Positions 1 to 10,560 of a DNA stretch of 64,000 nucleotides are shown here, one piece after another. Where the stretch lies: positions 162,833 through 226,832 of the forward strand of contig JALQBC010000054.1 of the NCBI GenBank assembly GCA_023375675.1. The letters run 5' to 3'. The notes beneath the pieces were generated by a model that ran no database searches, was not told the origin of the DNA, and saw only the letters and a list, made by a program, of their open reading frames with translations. The DNA is from Cytospora piceicola (lineage: Eukaryota > Ascomycota > Sordariomycetes > Diaporthales > Cytosporaceae). Both the position numbers and the translations under genes were made by a program. The first letter of the stretch is position 1, and each line of letters begins with the position of its first letter.

Positions 1-1590
1 ATTTTTTTAAGCTTTTTACTATTATTAATTCTAATTTTATTAATATCGATTTCGGCTTCGAAAACGGTTATATTAAATACCTTTATATTCCGAGTATTAT
101 TTATATCGATAATACTTTCTATACCTTTTAAGAAACCTCGTTTTATAGTAGTTATAGCCCTTTTACTAAAAGCTATAGTAATTATAATACTATAATAACG
201 TAGTTAGTATATTTTTATCTACTTTTTTTAAGTTAAGTAGTACTTAGAAGACTATATTTTAGTCTTTCGACTTCGAAGCTAGTAAGCTAAATATATTTAA
301 ATTAGACCTAAAACGTTTATAGTTAAATTAATATAACGCGGCTACGATTAAGCTAAAGGCTTTCTCCCGGCTTTTTTCGTATAATATAGCTTTTATTAAG
401 CTATCTTAAGAGAGATTTCCGGCTTCGAATTCGCGTTTTAAAAAGGGAAATACTTTAGGTATAGTATTCTTTAATTTCTTAAGGGTATAGAAGATAATGA
501 ATTTATCTAAAGGATAAACCTTTAGTTCCGTTATTTAACGACGGAGATACTAGTATTCTTTTTAAAAGGCTTTAAAGCTATCGAAATCAGCCCGGCCTCG
601 CTTTATAAAACGCTATATTAGGTCGCTAATATAGTTTTTAAAGTTTTTAGATATAACTAAATAAACCTTCGAATATATTATATACAGGTTTATCTTATTA
701 AACTAAAGGCCGGTTATACGAAGGCGATCTTAAACGTTAATTATACTGTTTATAAATATAACGGCGAAGGAGCTTCGCTTATATTTTTACTTTATATAAG
801 TATTAGAATTCTCGTTATTATTCGGTACAGGAACTAATCGGTTAATATATTTATCGAGATTATATATATAGGTTACGCCTCGAACTAGTGATTTTTAGTC
901 TTTTAAGTTAAATTTACCTTTTAGCTTTAAGACTTTATTAGTTAAATCTAATATAAGCCGTTTTATAGCTTTTTTTAAAAGCTTTAACGGCGCCGGCGGT
1001 AGTAGAGATAAAGGTAAATATAGCGGTCGAGGTAAAGGCGAAAAGAAGGGGGAAGGTAATAGTAAAGGCGATAATAACGATAACGGAGAAAGGGAAAGCG
1101 ATAGTAAAGATAACGATAGTATAGGTTCTTCTCGCTTTAGCGAGAAAAACGAGTTGTCTTCCGCTTCGGACCGATCGTAAGGTATATCGGAAGGTTAATT
1201 ATTTTCCGTTTCGGATCGATCGTAAGGTATATCGGAAGGTTAATCGTTAAGGTTAAGGTTAAGGTCGTTTACTTTTATAGTAAGGTCCTATAAATCTCGA
1301 GATTAGTTAGCTTAATTAGATTAATATACCTTCGTATAAGGTAAAAGTATAAAAGAAAATAAGCTAATAAGACGTAAAAGGCTTAACGACTATCTCTTTA
1401 CTAATTTTAATACTTTTAGTATCGAGGGAGGTTTTATTATAAAACTAATAGGTTTAAATAATAACCTTTTATTACTTTAATTAGCGGAAGGCTTCGAAAT
1501 ACTTTAAGAAATATCGTTAAATAGATTATATAGTTAATAAGCTACGATAGTTATATATAAAGGAGGTTGCGAGTAATCGCGATCGAGTCC
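1..1590 (-). pseudogene. RIP-degraded gag-like retroelement ORF, partial
   Basis: Read on the minus strand, a single frame runs from about 1590 to the window edge. Its interruptions are nearly all TAA or TAG, the codons RIP makes from Gln or Trp. In order it encodes a Pro/Ser-rich N-terminal part, an acidic stretch with a 15-residue tandem repeat, a Leu/Ser/Pro-rich low-complexity segment, and a long basic helical region containing LKKLKNTIPKVFPFLKREFE. Near 130-190 a Tyr/Asn-rich patch ending in KGYNYYKTR could be a decayed CCHC zinc knuckle, because RIP turns Cys and His codons into Tyr. This order fits a retroelement gag protein, but that is inference. It is not visibly the gag region of the 10.6-kb elements further right. 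The C-terminus and any pol lie outside the window. Confidence 0.5.
1159..1246 (-). repeat. 45-bp tandem duplication, in frame
   Basis: Two adjacent copies with a 45-bp period (1159-1203 and 1204-1246) differ only by C/T transitions and a few end bases. The period equals 15 codons, so the surrounding minus-strand frame is kept and the motif QPSDIPYDRSE is repeated. The duplication therefore arose while the frame was still coding. Confidence 0.75.
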
Positions 1591-2097
1591 TTTTAACTTT
1601 ATAAGTGTTTAAACTAATAGGTTTTAAACTAAATTAAATAAAAATAGCTTTAAAAGAAAGCTCTTTAAAATATAATAATAGCGATAGCTTTATTTTATTA
1701 AATAGAGGCGATTACGAAAAGGAATAATAATATAAAAAGGGCGTATAACCTGTTACGCTATAGGTTGCGTAGTTGTTTTTTTAATCTAACTATAGCGATA
1801 GCATCGCTAGAAACTAAGGTATACTATAGGCAAACGGTATACAGTCGGGCCGGCTAGACCTAACGCACAGACTACCCTTAGGCCTGTACGACAAGGTGCC
1901 TCCCTGTCGTCTCTTGCCTTCATTGATCCCCTCTCCCCCCTTCCCCCTTATAAGCCGTCTTGCAGACACTAATCAACCTGCCCCAAGCTTCCCCAGAGAC
2001 CCCGATACCACGACCATCCCCTCATCGGCCGGCCCAGGAGTCAACACCGATCTGACGGGTCCCTACTTGTTGCAACTTCCATACCCCACAGCCAGTC
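1591..2097. other. AT/GC compartment border
   Basis: From 1591 to about 1830 the sequence is RIP-type AT-rich DNA with no readable feature. Around 1835-1880 it switches within roughly 50 bp to balanced composition with normal CpA and TpG. From 1880 to 2097 the plus strand is C/T-rich, with no convincing gene. Confidence 0.6.
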
Positions 2098-2435
2098 CAC
2101 CAGAAGCCGCACGTCGAGCTGCGCCATACACACACCACTGTCACCATCCTCAGTGCTGCCGTGGCCGTGGCCGTGTGGAGTCTTGAGCCCCGACCGATCT
2201 GATTTTTTGCGACGACGAGGAAGGAAAGGGGATCGCCCACCGTCACCTTGGAGCTACGGTAGGCTTTGTATACGGTTCGCCAGTCCCATCTAACTCCACA
2301 GTCTCTGCAGATCCGGACTCTGGTCTGATGATGTACGCTGCCTGCCTGGACCCCCGAACTGCAGCCGTTGCTCTCCGGATCTAGGCCTCTGACCGCGATG
2401 ACAACGTGGGGGTATGTCCTATGTCCACTTTTGCC
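2098..2435 (+). repeat. Mosaic GC repeat, copy a (M3-M1-M2)
   Basis: This copy has three modules in fixed order. M3 (about 2104-2130) contains GCCGCACGTCGAGCTGCGCC. M1 (about 2251-2312) ends in ACTCCACAGTCTCTGCAG. M2 (about 2335-2430) contains the CTAGGCCTCTGACCGCGATGA segment followed by CAACGTGG. The same modules in the same order recur at 48.8-49.1, 51.7-52.05 and 54.5-55.0 kb, with partial copies elsewhere. It is not RIP-degraded. A second, partial M2-like piece lies at 2740-2850. Confidence 0.7.
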
Positions 2436-5400
2436 CCTGGTGTTGTTGGACCGGACTTCGCTCTTCCTCGAAGTGTCTACAGGTAATTATAGCGTCTCTA
2501 TCCTATGTCCTTTCTTGCTTTTCTGTGATGTCAACGTTGGCTGACCAGCCTTCTTGCCAGCTGTCACCCCAAGCCCGAGACATGTCGTATTGTCTGTTTG
2601 TTGCGTCTTCTCGTTCTCTCGTCCTCTCTTGTCTTGCCCTTCAGCTCGTCAGACAGCAAGGTAAGCTATCTTGTAGCACTGTTTAGCCAGCTCGAAGGAT
2701 TCAAACCAACGCATGCTGCATCTGAACTGTCTGTGGTTCTCTACATATATATCATTGCCCTCTGACCTGTGATCGCGATGACCAGGTCGAAATGTCGTGT
2801 GCCTGATGGCTACGACGGACGAGGGCTCTACACGATGCTCAAATGCTATTCCTCTTCTTCCCAGTGAGTGGAGGTCTCGCCTCCCCCTCTCCCTTTTGTT
2901 TTTGCCTTTGCCTTCTTTGGTTTCTCCTGTTCTATTGAGCAAGTTACAAGCTGCCGCTAACTAAAGTCCTATCCCTTCTAGCAGACCAATCCTCTTGAGA
3001 TCCCTCTCATTTGCCTTCTTCATCAACAAGACCCAGTGCAGTCGGTCCTGACTAGGTACAACCCTCCTCCCCTTTCTGTTTCTTGAGCCGGTCAAATATT
3101 GGCTGAATATCAGGCCGACGAACGATCCCCGCTGCGGCCTGGATCGACATGCCTGTCAGCTCGAACACTTGGCGACAACGGCACACACGTTTCGTCTTTT
3201 CTTTTTCTCTCTTCCCTTGTCTATCTGCCGTCGGGCCATCGGTATAATACCGTGCCGACGTGATTGCTCCACGCGCCTTCTTGTCTTTCCTATATTTCCC
3301 TTCCCGGTCGAGTCCAACTCGATAATGATCACCCATCCTCTCCCATCCCCACCGCCAACGCCTAGCCGTCCCTGAGGGCTTCTCGACCTCCCAAGATTGT
3401 CCCTGTTCCTTATCATCTGCCCAGGTAGTCTCCTCGCCTTGAATTGACCCTTTCTCCCCGCAGATATCTTGCACGATGTCCGTCATTTCTCAACTCAACA
3501 TCCCATCTTCCACTAGACCTCTTGCTTACCTTTCCCATGGGCGACCTCTGCTTCCCTACAGCCCTCCCTATCGAGTTTGGCGCTACCACCCTGTCTATCG
3601 CACTGCACTGCAGTATACTTCCTGGAAGAAGTGTTTGTGATGCGCCACGTCTCAGCCCGGGCTGTTCTCAAAACGCACCTGTGACACGTTGCGACACGTT
3701 TTCATCCGCCTAATGCCTTCAGGACCAGCTTATCTGCTTATATGCGTCTTGATTATGCGCATGTCCCTTCTCCCCTCTACACACTGACCGATTGCCGTTC
3801 CTCATCCGCATTTTGAGGAGTCGGTGACTTCTTTTCTGCTGTTAGACTTCTCGTACATCCCGTCCCGAGGTTTTCAAGATCAAGTCCTGGGCACTGGATA
3901 TAATACCGACGTCCTTACCCAGTCCCAATATTGGGAATAGTGGGCTACTGCTAAATATTTTGTTTTCCCGAGAGAACTCATTCACCACTGGTAACGGTAC
4001 CGGGCACATGTGAGCAGAGCAATTGCCATGCTACACAGCCGAGTCGTCAGAAGCCAACCGCACTTTTCCGTTGGTGCTACGATGAACTCAAGCTACTGAC
4101 TACCGTGATATGAATTCCGAGCGTCAGCGCAAAAAGTAACAAGCCCACGGCAGCCCCGGGTACCTAGATACTTGTTCACAAGTGACGGGCCACGGTAGAC
4201 TGGATTGGTTGTATCACAAATTGACAGTGGGTACATAGCTGCCACATTTTGCAGCTGCCACATTTGACCCATTGACACATGTCGAACTGTCATGGTTGGA
4301 GGTAAGGAGAGACCCGCTGAACATCCCTCTGGATTTTGATCTAATCACATAATAGTAGCAGAGTAGTGGCTCCTGTCGAATAGTGTGAAGACGTGTCTGC
4401 CGTGCCAGAGGTATGTGTGATCGGAGGTGGCATCTGTAAAACAAGTTGGTCGCAGCTCTTCCGCCGCCACCGATCAAAGTTCCGGGACGAGATCAAGTCA
4501 GTCCTGGTCTTCCGGGGATTGATCTGTCACCTGCTGTATCTGCTGCCTCAGGTCTCGCTACGTCTGCAAGGGCTACGACCTCGGCCTGCGTATGCAATCG
4601 CTCGTCGCCGAATAAATAAAAAGCCTCCTACTGGCGACTTGGAAGAGTTGGCACAATGGTAAAGTGCCCTAACCTGAATAAAGTATACTGTTTCGTATGA
4701 TCTGCGAGCTGCCGCCGAATTCTAGTCTAATAAACATGTCACGAACAGGGCCTCTTCATAGTGAATGGGTTGACCGTCTGGTATCCTAGGGTAGTCGAGT
4801 TCTAAACTTCATAGTGGGTCATGGAATCTGCAGACTCCCTACCTAAATTCTGGTGGCGAAGGTCCGTGACCATGTTCTGTCAGACTTAATGCTACTATAC
4901 TAGAGGTAAGAAATAACGTCGTGTACTTGTACTTTTTACATACAGGTGTATATACCTTAGGTAGGTACTGACATGTTCGGTACCAAAACGGCCAATTTCT
5001 GGCGACCCTCAATTATAATAAAACAACACCAACACCGCCTTGCAACCTTGCAACCCTGCAACCTTGGATCGTCTGCCCATGTATTAGAAGGACAGCCTTC
5101 GGGTTTCTGCTGTCTGTGTGGTTTTCGGCAGAGTTGCAACCTTGGAAGCATATCTCAGTCTGCATATATCACCCAAAACCACTGCTCAACTGTCCGCCGC
5201 ATAACGTTGATGCACTCTATACTGTGCGTTGAGGTCTCGGAAAAAGGCCATCAATTGATCCAGTCTAGATGCACAACTTGGTGTAGGGCTGCACGAACAC
5301 GGCGACCAACCGGGACGGCCGCACGAGCTTTGTTGGCCGAGCTGGGGTTTTGAAACATTTCAGAACAGTTGACGCGATGGACAACAATAAAACCGGAAAG

Positions 5401-5742
5401 GCGGTGTGTATCAGGATGCGCGATACAGCAGGGCGCTCTTTATTATTGACTAACCTTCAGAGACACTATCAATGTGTTTGTGTGTGTGGGTGTGTGTGTG
5501 TGTGTACTATTGCAGATTAAGTATATGTATTAGCTGATCAAGGTGTATATATCATCATGACTTTGCCAGAGGAGGCAACACTTTTGAGTCCTGGTAGAAG
5601 ATCCATTCCATCCTCATATTTCCATTCGTGTCCCCATTCATACGTGAAGTATTGCCTTACCTTGCCCTCAGTTACCTCGCCACAACCAGTCAACAACCTT
5701 ACCTGAGCCTCCTCCCTCTTCGTCTCCCTCCTCATCACTATC
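2436..5742. other. Gene-poor stretch, balanced composition
   Basis: No gene can be supported here. The left half is strongly C/T-rich on the plus strand, which opens long frames on both strands without recognisable protein character; the longest is on the minus strand at 3052-3486. A partial M2-like repeat lies at 2740-2850. An ATG-started frame at 4973-5353 (126 codons) runs through short CTTGCAACC repeats and resembles nothing I know. The last 100 bases before 5743 are C/T-rich, as is common upstream of fungal start codons. Confidence 0.5.
5471..5506. repeat. (TG)n microsatellite
   Basis: A nearly pure TG dinucleotide run of about 35 bp with two interruptions, upstream of the 408-aa gene. 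Confidence 0.85.
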
Positions 5743-6969
5743 ATGGCTGGCGTCTGTTCGTCAAATCTTACCGATCTCAAGTTGGCCAATATCGCGGCCC
5801 AACAAGTCACCTCTCGTACTCGGTTTACCTGGTCCGAACGAGAAGTCGCCGTGTTCGAAACCTTTGTGCGTTACAAACACATCCATGACACCAGGCCATC
5901 TAGAATCTCCGCCGTCGAAATTCAGCCCCTGATGGCCGATCTGAACCTTGATAGGTTCTTGTCCATTGCAAACGACCAAGGCGACCAACTCGGACCCATC
6001 ATTGAGACAAAGGTCCGACGAAAACTCGCCGCTGTTGCCACCGACCTTCAGGCGACGGAGCATGTGGACAAATCGGTGCTTCCAGAGAAGACTCGCCTCC
6101 AGACCGCGCGTGCGCGTGCCATCGCCGCCGGTGAAGAACCCCCAGCCAGACTGCCCAAGCCGAATATCATCTATACCCCAGAACTCTGGAAGTCCAAGCC
6201 TAAACCAAAGCACAGCAAGAGGGTTGGCGCAGGGGCTAGGTCTGGGACCGCCGCTATCTTGGTCGTCCCTACTACCGTCGAGGAGGCACAGCAGCAGATA
6301 CACCAGCTGGAGGAGGCCCTTGAGTCGGCAAGGCTCAGGCTCTCGCAGCTTCAGCAGGAGGCACAGTTCGAGGCACAGTTGCCCCAAGAGTTGGAAGAAG
6401 CTCGGTTGGATCGGCAGAAACAGCCACAGCAGCACCGGCAACAAAAGAAGAAGACGAAGGGGGAGGAGGAGATGAGAAAGGGAAGACATGGGGCGGGCCT
6501 GAAGATCGGCATGGAACCTCAAGCTGAGGACGAGGTGATCGATGAGGTATCTAGTTCGGAATCTGACGCCGTCGATTCCGATTTCGATTCCGATCCCAAA
6601 CATGATCCCAATCCCAATCCCAGGTCTAGTCAGCACCGCGCTGTCGCTCCCATCCTGCCCCCACCCCTGGGATCGAATACACCGCAGACGATCGTTCCGA
6701 CAAGCAGGAAGGCCCTCTTGACCTTGGGAGACACCAGATCAAAGATGGCCCAGCCCAACCACCAGACGGATAGTACTACCAAGACAAGTACACCCGCCAA
6801 AATCCCTCGCACGAGACGCTTTCGTACAGACCGGACCTTGGCTTCATTGGCGAAAGACGGAGTCGGAGCCGGAGACGATGTGGATGAGGACGAACTCGAT
6901 GCACGCCTGAGAAATATTAGTGACCACCTTAAGGCCAACCTCAAGGTTAAGTACGGGAAGGCGGGCTGA
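5743..6969 (+). CDS. Uncharacterised coiled-coil protein, 408 aa
   Basis: An intronless reading frame of 408 codons. The ATG sits in a good context (ATCATGGCT) just after a C/T-rich leader. Residues 28-100 are a mixed helical region starting FTWSEREVAVFETFV, with no domain I can name. Residues 178-225 form a Glu/Gln/Leu-rich segment with heptad-like spacing, probably a coiled coil. Residues 226-248 are a Gln/Lys/Arg-rich patch that could act as a nuclear localisation signal. Residues 263-293 are Ser/Asp-rich and acidic and end in DPNPNP, encoded by a run of GATTCC/CCCAAT hexamers. Residues 300-370 look disordered, and the last 35 residues are charged. No signal peptide or membrane segment is visible. 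The pattern suggests a nuclear or scaffold-type protein, but no function can be assigned. Codon use is normal and shows no RIP damage. Confidence 0.6.
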   Translation: MAGVCSSNLTDLKLANIAAQQVTSRTRFTWSEREVAVFETFVRYKHIHDTRPSRISAVEIQPLMADLNLDRFLSIANDQGDQLGPIIETKVRRKLAAVATDLQATEHVDKSVLPEKTRLQTARARAIAAGEEPPARLPKPNIIYTPELWKSKPKPKHSKRVGAGARSGTAAILVVPTTVEEAQQQIHQLEEALESARLRLSQLQQEAQFEAQLPQELEEARLDRQKQPQQHRQQKKKTKGEEEMRKGRHGAGLKIGMEPQAEDEVIDEVSSSESDAVDSDFDSDPKHDPNPNPRSSQHRAVAPILPPPLGSNTPQTIVPTSRKALLTLGDTRSKMAQPNHQTDSTTKTSTPAKIPRTRRFRTDRTLASLAKDGVGAGDDVDEDELDARLRNISDHLKANLKVKYGKAG

Positions 6970-7223
6970 AGGTGGCGTAAAAGACTTAGATGTGAGGTTG
7001 TGTTTGACTTGTTTTTGCTGTGTATTCACTTGAGTAATGTAGTGTCGTTTATCTCCTTGGAACAGATTTTTCCAACGTACACATAGCTAGCTATATATGT
7101 GTGTGTAATATGCTTTTTCCGAGCCCTTTTCATCCGCCGAGAACTCGAGCATGGTGACATTAAGAAAACCAAATCATAATGGATGTAAGACATATCCATA
7201 ATGCTATGCTATATCCTCCCCTC

Positions 7224-7831
7224 CTAAGCATTTGGCTCCGCGGCCTCGACCCAGCGAGCCTCCAGCGGTACGAATCGCTCAAGTACATGCACATAGCGCT
7301 CGCCCGTATCGTATTGAGCCTCCCACCTGCGCCGCGGATCTACCTTGAGGTAGGCTAAATACGTCTTGGGTTCCTCTGAGACGGGGCGTATGTATTTTGT
7401 GTACTTTGTGCGCTCAAAAAGAGTGATGGTAGACGCGGCGATCTAGACCAGTGCGTGTTACTTCGTAGGCTAATGAGTACATAGTGAGAAGACAATGCAG
7501 AGAAAGGTTTCTTTCTCCTGTTGTTTAGTTTCTTGAGTATCCATTTATTGCAGACGGCCAGAAGAATACTGTAGAGTGTCTCTGTACGTACTTGAATTTG
7601 GCTCTCCAGCTGGGTGAGGGTCGTAGCTAGACGGACTGTCGTGTTTGGCTCTCGTTCCAGCTCGATTTGAACGCCTTGCAAGGTCGAACTCGACATCGTC
7701 GGCAGCAGTGGGGTCTTGCTGGTGGTGAAGGTGGCGGTTCGTAGAGACAACGGCGTCAGCGAGGGCAGTGGCGGCACATACAGCTGCTGATGACCATCGT
7801 CGTGATTGTTGCTCTCCTCGGCCAGCACCAT
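7224..7831 (-). CDS. Small two-exon gene, unknown function
   Basis: Exon 1 runs from ATG 7831 to 7592, the intron is 7591-7443 (149 bp, GTACGT...TAG, phase 0) and exon 2 is 7442-7224. From this ATG the product is 152 aa. Exon 2 encodes a compact, well-formed C-terminus (for example FERTKYTKYIRPVSEE and DPRRRWEAQYDTGERYVHVL) and stops at TAG 7226-7224. Without splicing the frame would run into intron sequence and lose this segment, which is the main reason for the model. Exon 1 is Thr/Ser/Pro/Leu-rich and ends in a short helical stretch. I do not recognise the family. Coding-like sequence continues upstream to about 8436, so this may be only the 3' end of a longer gene. Confidence 0.5.
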
Positions 7832-7843
7832 CGTCGTCAACGA

Positions 7844-8436
7844 CTAAGCACTGCTTCTACCTGAGTCTCTTTATACTCCTCTGCAGTCGCCTCCTCTGGC
7901 TTGATACGATAGCCTCCATCGGTGTAGCACCATACTTTCTCGGCCACCATCTTGGCTTTTCCCAGCCATCCTCGGGCATATTGTCACCTAGCCAGCCCTA
8001 AATGTCCAATGGAGTAGTCCACGGCGGCCTGTTCCCCTCGAAATTTTCATCTTGGCTGCGGTTGATGCAGATCTTGCCTTCCTCGTGGAGCTTCTTCGGT
8101 CTGTATTGGAGGGGGGTCTACATCTTGTCACCTACGACCTAGGCTGCGGCTGATCCTGTATGTGTCTAGTACGTCGGTTACTAGGCGGCGGGAGGATGTG
8201 GAGGGTTTGTTGACACAGTGGTGGGAGGGGTGGGCGCGGCGGTAGGCCAGGAAGCCTGCGAAGAGGGTCTGGTCGGCACGGTACCATCCGGCACGTCTAC
8301 CTGAGCTGAGGCCGAGGAGGGAGTAATCGGCGACGACCTGATCCGGGGTGGGATGCGTCACCTTGAGAATGGGAGAATACAGGGGGAGGCAGGATGAGGT
8401 GAAGAGGAGAGAAAGGGGAAGAGTGTTCGGCAACAA
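7844..8436 (-). pseudogene. Upstream exons of a broken gene
   Basis: Three protein-like segments precede the two-exon gene on the same strand. Segment a (about 8436-8182) includes GWYRADQTLFAGFLAYRRAH. It can join segment b (8117-7998, including YRPKKLHEEGKICINRSQDE) by a 64-nt GTAACC...TAG intron in phase 0. Segment b then meets an in-frame TAG at 8000-7998. Segment c (about 7979-7861, including YTDGGYRIKPEEATAEEYKE) lies in a shifted frame with no usable splice site linking it to b. Segment c is followed by a GT...AG gap of only 17 nt (7860-7844), after which the next exon is in phase. I read this as a gene with at least one disabling change, but a more complex exon structure cannot be ruled out. 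Confidence 0.35.
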
Positions 8437-9700
8437 ACCTGGTCACCCCATGGGGCGGAGGGACATGCTGTTGATGCTAGATGCTAGATGCCCGAGTTTC
8501 CTGAAAAAGAATATACTGGGAAAGGAGAGTTAGTAGAAGGGGATAGATGAGTCGTGTATGTGAAGCTTCATTTGTCTTGCTTCCTATGTCAATGCCGATA
8601 CCGAACCAACATATAATATCTATCTTTCAGTTCCTCACCGGCAAAATAAGTATTGACTTTTGAGTGCTCGTAACTATCAACACGTTATTGCTATATGAAT
8701 CTGAATGTGTGTGACCAACTCCTAGGGCGGTAAGCTGCTGCTGCTCAACTTGTGTGGATATCTTTGTCTTGCTCTCAGCTTGCTCTTACTCTTCCTCAAA
8801 TGTCCCGGGTGTTCTGTGTGCAAACAGAATAAGATGACCAGTCACCACCAGTCACCATCTCAGCTTAGCTCGGGTACCAAGCTATGGGAAGAGTGTGTGC
8901 TCAGTGCCAGCACCCCTCCTCCGCCCTTCCCCTGTTGTTTCTTTTGTTCTTTAGTACAAGTGCACCGCAGGAATCCTTGCCTCGGCTGATCATGGGGTGT
9001 TGGATGTTGACCCGGCCTCTGGATATTCGTTTTTCTGGAGGGGCTCTGAGACGGGAGAATTTGTTGGACAGGAAAAATAACGAGAATTAGATAAAGAGAC
9101 ACACAGAGAGAGAGAGAGGAGAGAGGGGGAGAGTGGGAGACAAAATAAGAACACAAACCGACAGTCACACATACAGACAGGATGGAAAACCATGTCCCTA
9201 GCGTATACAAAGCCACAGCCCAACAGAGTGAAGCTTTATCCCAAGCGACTGCACGGCTGGCCAGAAACCTCCAACTCCGCCAGCAATAAACAGAAGCAGC
9301 CTAGATTCACGCCAACGCAATCGTTATCGAAACTTGCCAGGATAAAGGAACCCACCAGTCTTGAGTCCTGCCCCTATATATTCCCATTATCTATGCACTT
9401 CTCCACAGAACCAGCGCCTGAGCAGCGCCAAGAAGGTTGACCTTCTGTACCATTGCCACTCTCAGCACAAGTCTCCCGTGCTACTGACAACCTGAACCTC
9501 TCACGGCTGCAGCTCTTTCAAATTTGTCACAATCTCGGGCCCATCGTACCCAAGGCACTGGCAGGTCTCAGGAATCCTATAACATTAGCAAGCGCCTCCA
9601 AGACTTTTCCTGTCATGAAAGATGACATACTGCATCTTGCCATTGGTAAGGAATACCATAAGACAAGGAATTTATAGTAGAGAAGTATTTTCTGAAGATT
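8437..9700. other. Intergenic, no gene supported
   Basis: No frame here has clear protein character. There is a purine-rich GA microsatellite at about 9100-9140, and an ATG-started 82-codon frame at 9192-9440 of low-complexity composition that I do not accept as a gene. The stretch probably carries the 3' flank of the minus-strand relic at 9701. Confidence 0.5.
9100..9142. repeat. (GA)n microsatellite
   Basis: A GA-dominated purine tract in imperfect dinucleotide phase, about 40 bp long. Confidence 0.7.
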
Positions 9701-10416
9701 TTAGTACTTTGGGAATGGCCAAGTTCTGATCTGGTCCATAAACTTAACCCTGTTACTATATAGGATGCACCATTGTGAAAAGGATAGATAGACCAGCTGA
9801 ATTCGGTTAGCAAATGACAGTAGGTAGCAGCTACCTGATTCAGAGAAATATTCTGTAAGACAGCCTGTGTTGCACGATCAAGACAATCCAAATAATCTCC
9901 GTCGCTAACTCGGGCCCATTTAAGTACAAAGGTGTTTGCTAGGACCCCTGCCTTCCTGATCGTCACAAAACATGATTCATCATAGGCTTTAGTAAAAACT
10001 TTCAGAAAAGGACCGATGACTTCTAGTGTAGAGCGGGATGTCTGATATAGGATATCGCAAGTATTGGAACCAGGAGCTGTTGAGTGTCTTCTCATATTCT
10101 CATAAAAGTCGGTCGATAATAATCTGGAAGCAAGGCTTGATGCATTACGTTTATAGTTTTCGAGGAAGTAACCTTGAAAGGTCTTAAACTTGGAGGCGTT
10201 TAGATAGTCGTGCCGTATTCACAAGCCTGTCTGCATAATTCTGCCACTGAGGCTTAATAACCCTTGTTGTCGACTTGTCCGGAGTATACAAGATGATTTA
10301 AGGTCAGGTGGCTGCGTCGGTATTCCCTGTCCGTTGGCCGTAAATGGGTCCATATCCAGTGTTGTATAGATTGCTAATTCAGATTCGTATACGTAGAGAA
10401 GATCCGTGTCCTTCAC
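9701..10416 (-). pseudogene. 3' remnant of an unknown gene, one nonsense codon
   Basis: On the minus strand an open frame enters at 10416, immediately after an acceptor-like GCTGCTTAG, and runs to 9835 (194 codons). A putative short intron follows at 9834-9797 (38 nt, GTAGCT...TTCAG, with TGCTAACC as branch site). A last exon, 9796-9701, ends in TAA and encodes LVYLSFSQWCILYSNRVKF among others. Protein character is strong throughout, for example FKTFQGYFLENYKRNASS and RKAGVLANTFVLKWARVS. One in-frame TGA at 10221-10219 interrupts it; CGA to TGA or TGG to TGA would explain it. Upstream of 10418 the sequence reaches the AT block within about 75 bp, so the 5' part of the gene is missing. The family is unknown to me. 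Confidence 0.5.
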
Positions 10417-10418
10417 CT

Positions 10419-10560
10419 AAGCAGCATTCAACGAGATAAAGTGTGGGGTTTAACGCGTTTTGTCTGCAAATAACAATCCCTAATTCAGCGAAGCCCGTAG
10501 GTCCCGAGGCGCGAAGCGTCGAAGGGGCCTGCAGGCGGAGCGTTCTTAATACCTCTAGAA
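10419..10560. other. GC-rich junction tract at AT-block border
   Basis: A short tract with many CpG at 10492-10550 (including GAGGCGCGAAGCGTCGAAGG) separates the truncated gene from RIP-type DNA. It has the look of a transposon end that escaped RIP because it lacks CpA sites. No matching second end was found in the window. Confidence 0.35.

Noticed and set aside
3052..3486. 144-codon minus-strand frame
   Set aside because: It lies opposite a C/T-rich plus strand, which opens frames by composition. The product is a Lys/Arg/Glu mixture with no recognisable domain, and overlapping frames of similar length exist on the other strand.
4973..5353. 126-codon ATG frame on the plus strand
   Set aside because: Contains short nucleotide repeats (CTTGCAACC) and no domain; I see no splice or promoter support.
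5761..6636. 291-codon minus-strand frame inside the 408-aa gene
   Set aside because: Shadow of the plus-strand gene; the Leu/Gly/Ile repeats simply mirror the Asp/Pro/Asn-rich acidic segment.
9192..9677. Two short plus-strand frames (82 and 74 codons)
   Set aside because: Low-complexity composition; the second has no ATG, and the region overlaps the 3' flank of the minus-strand relic.
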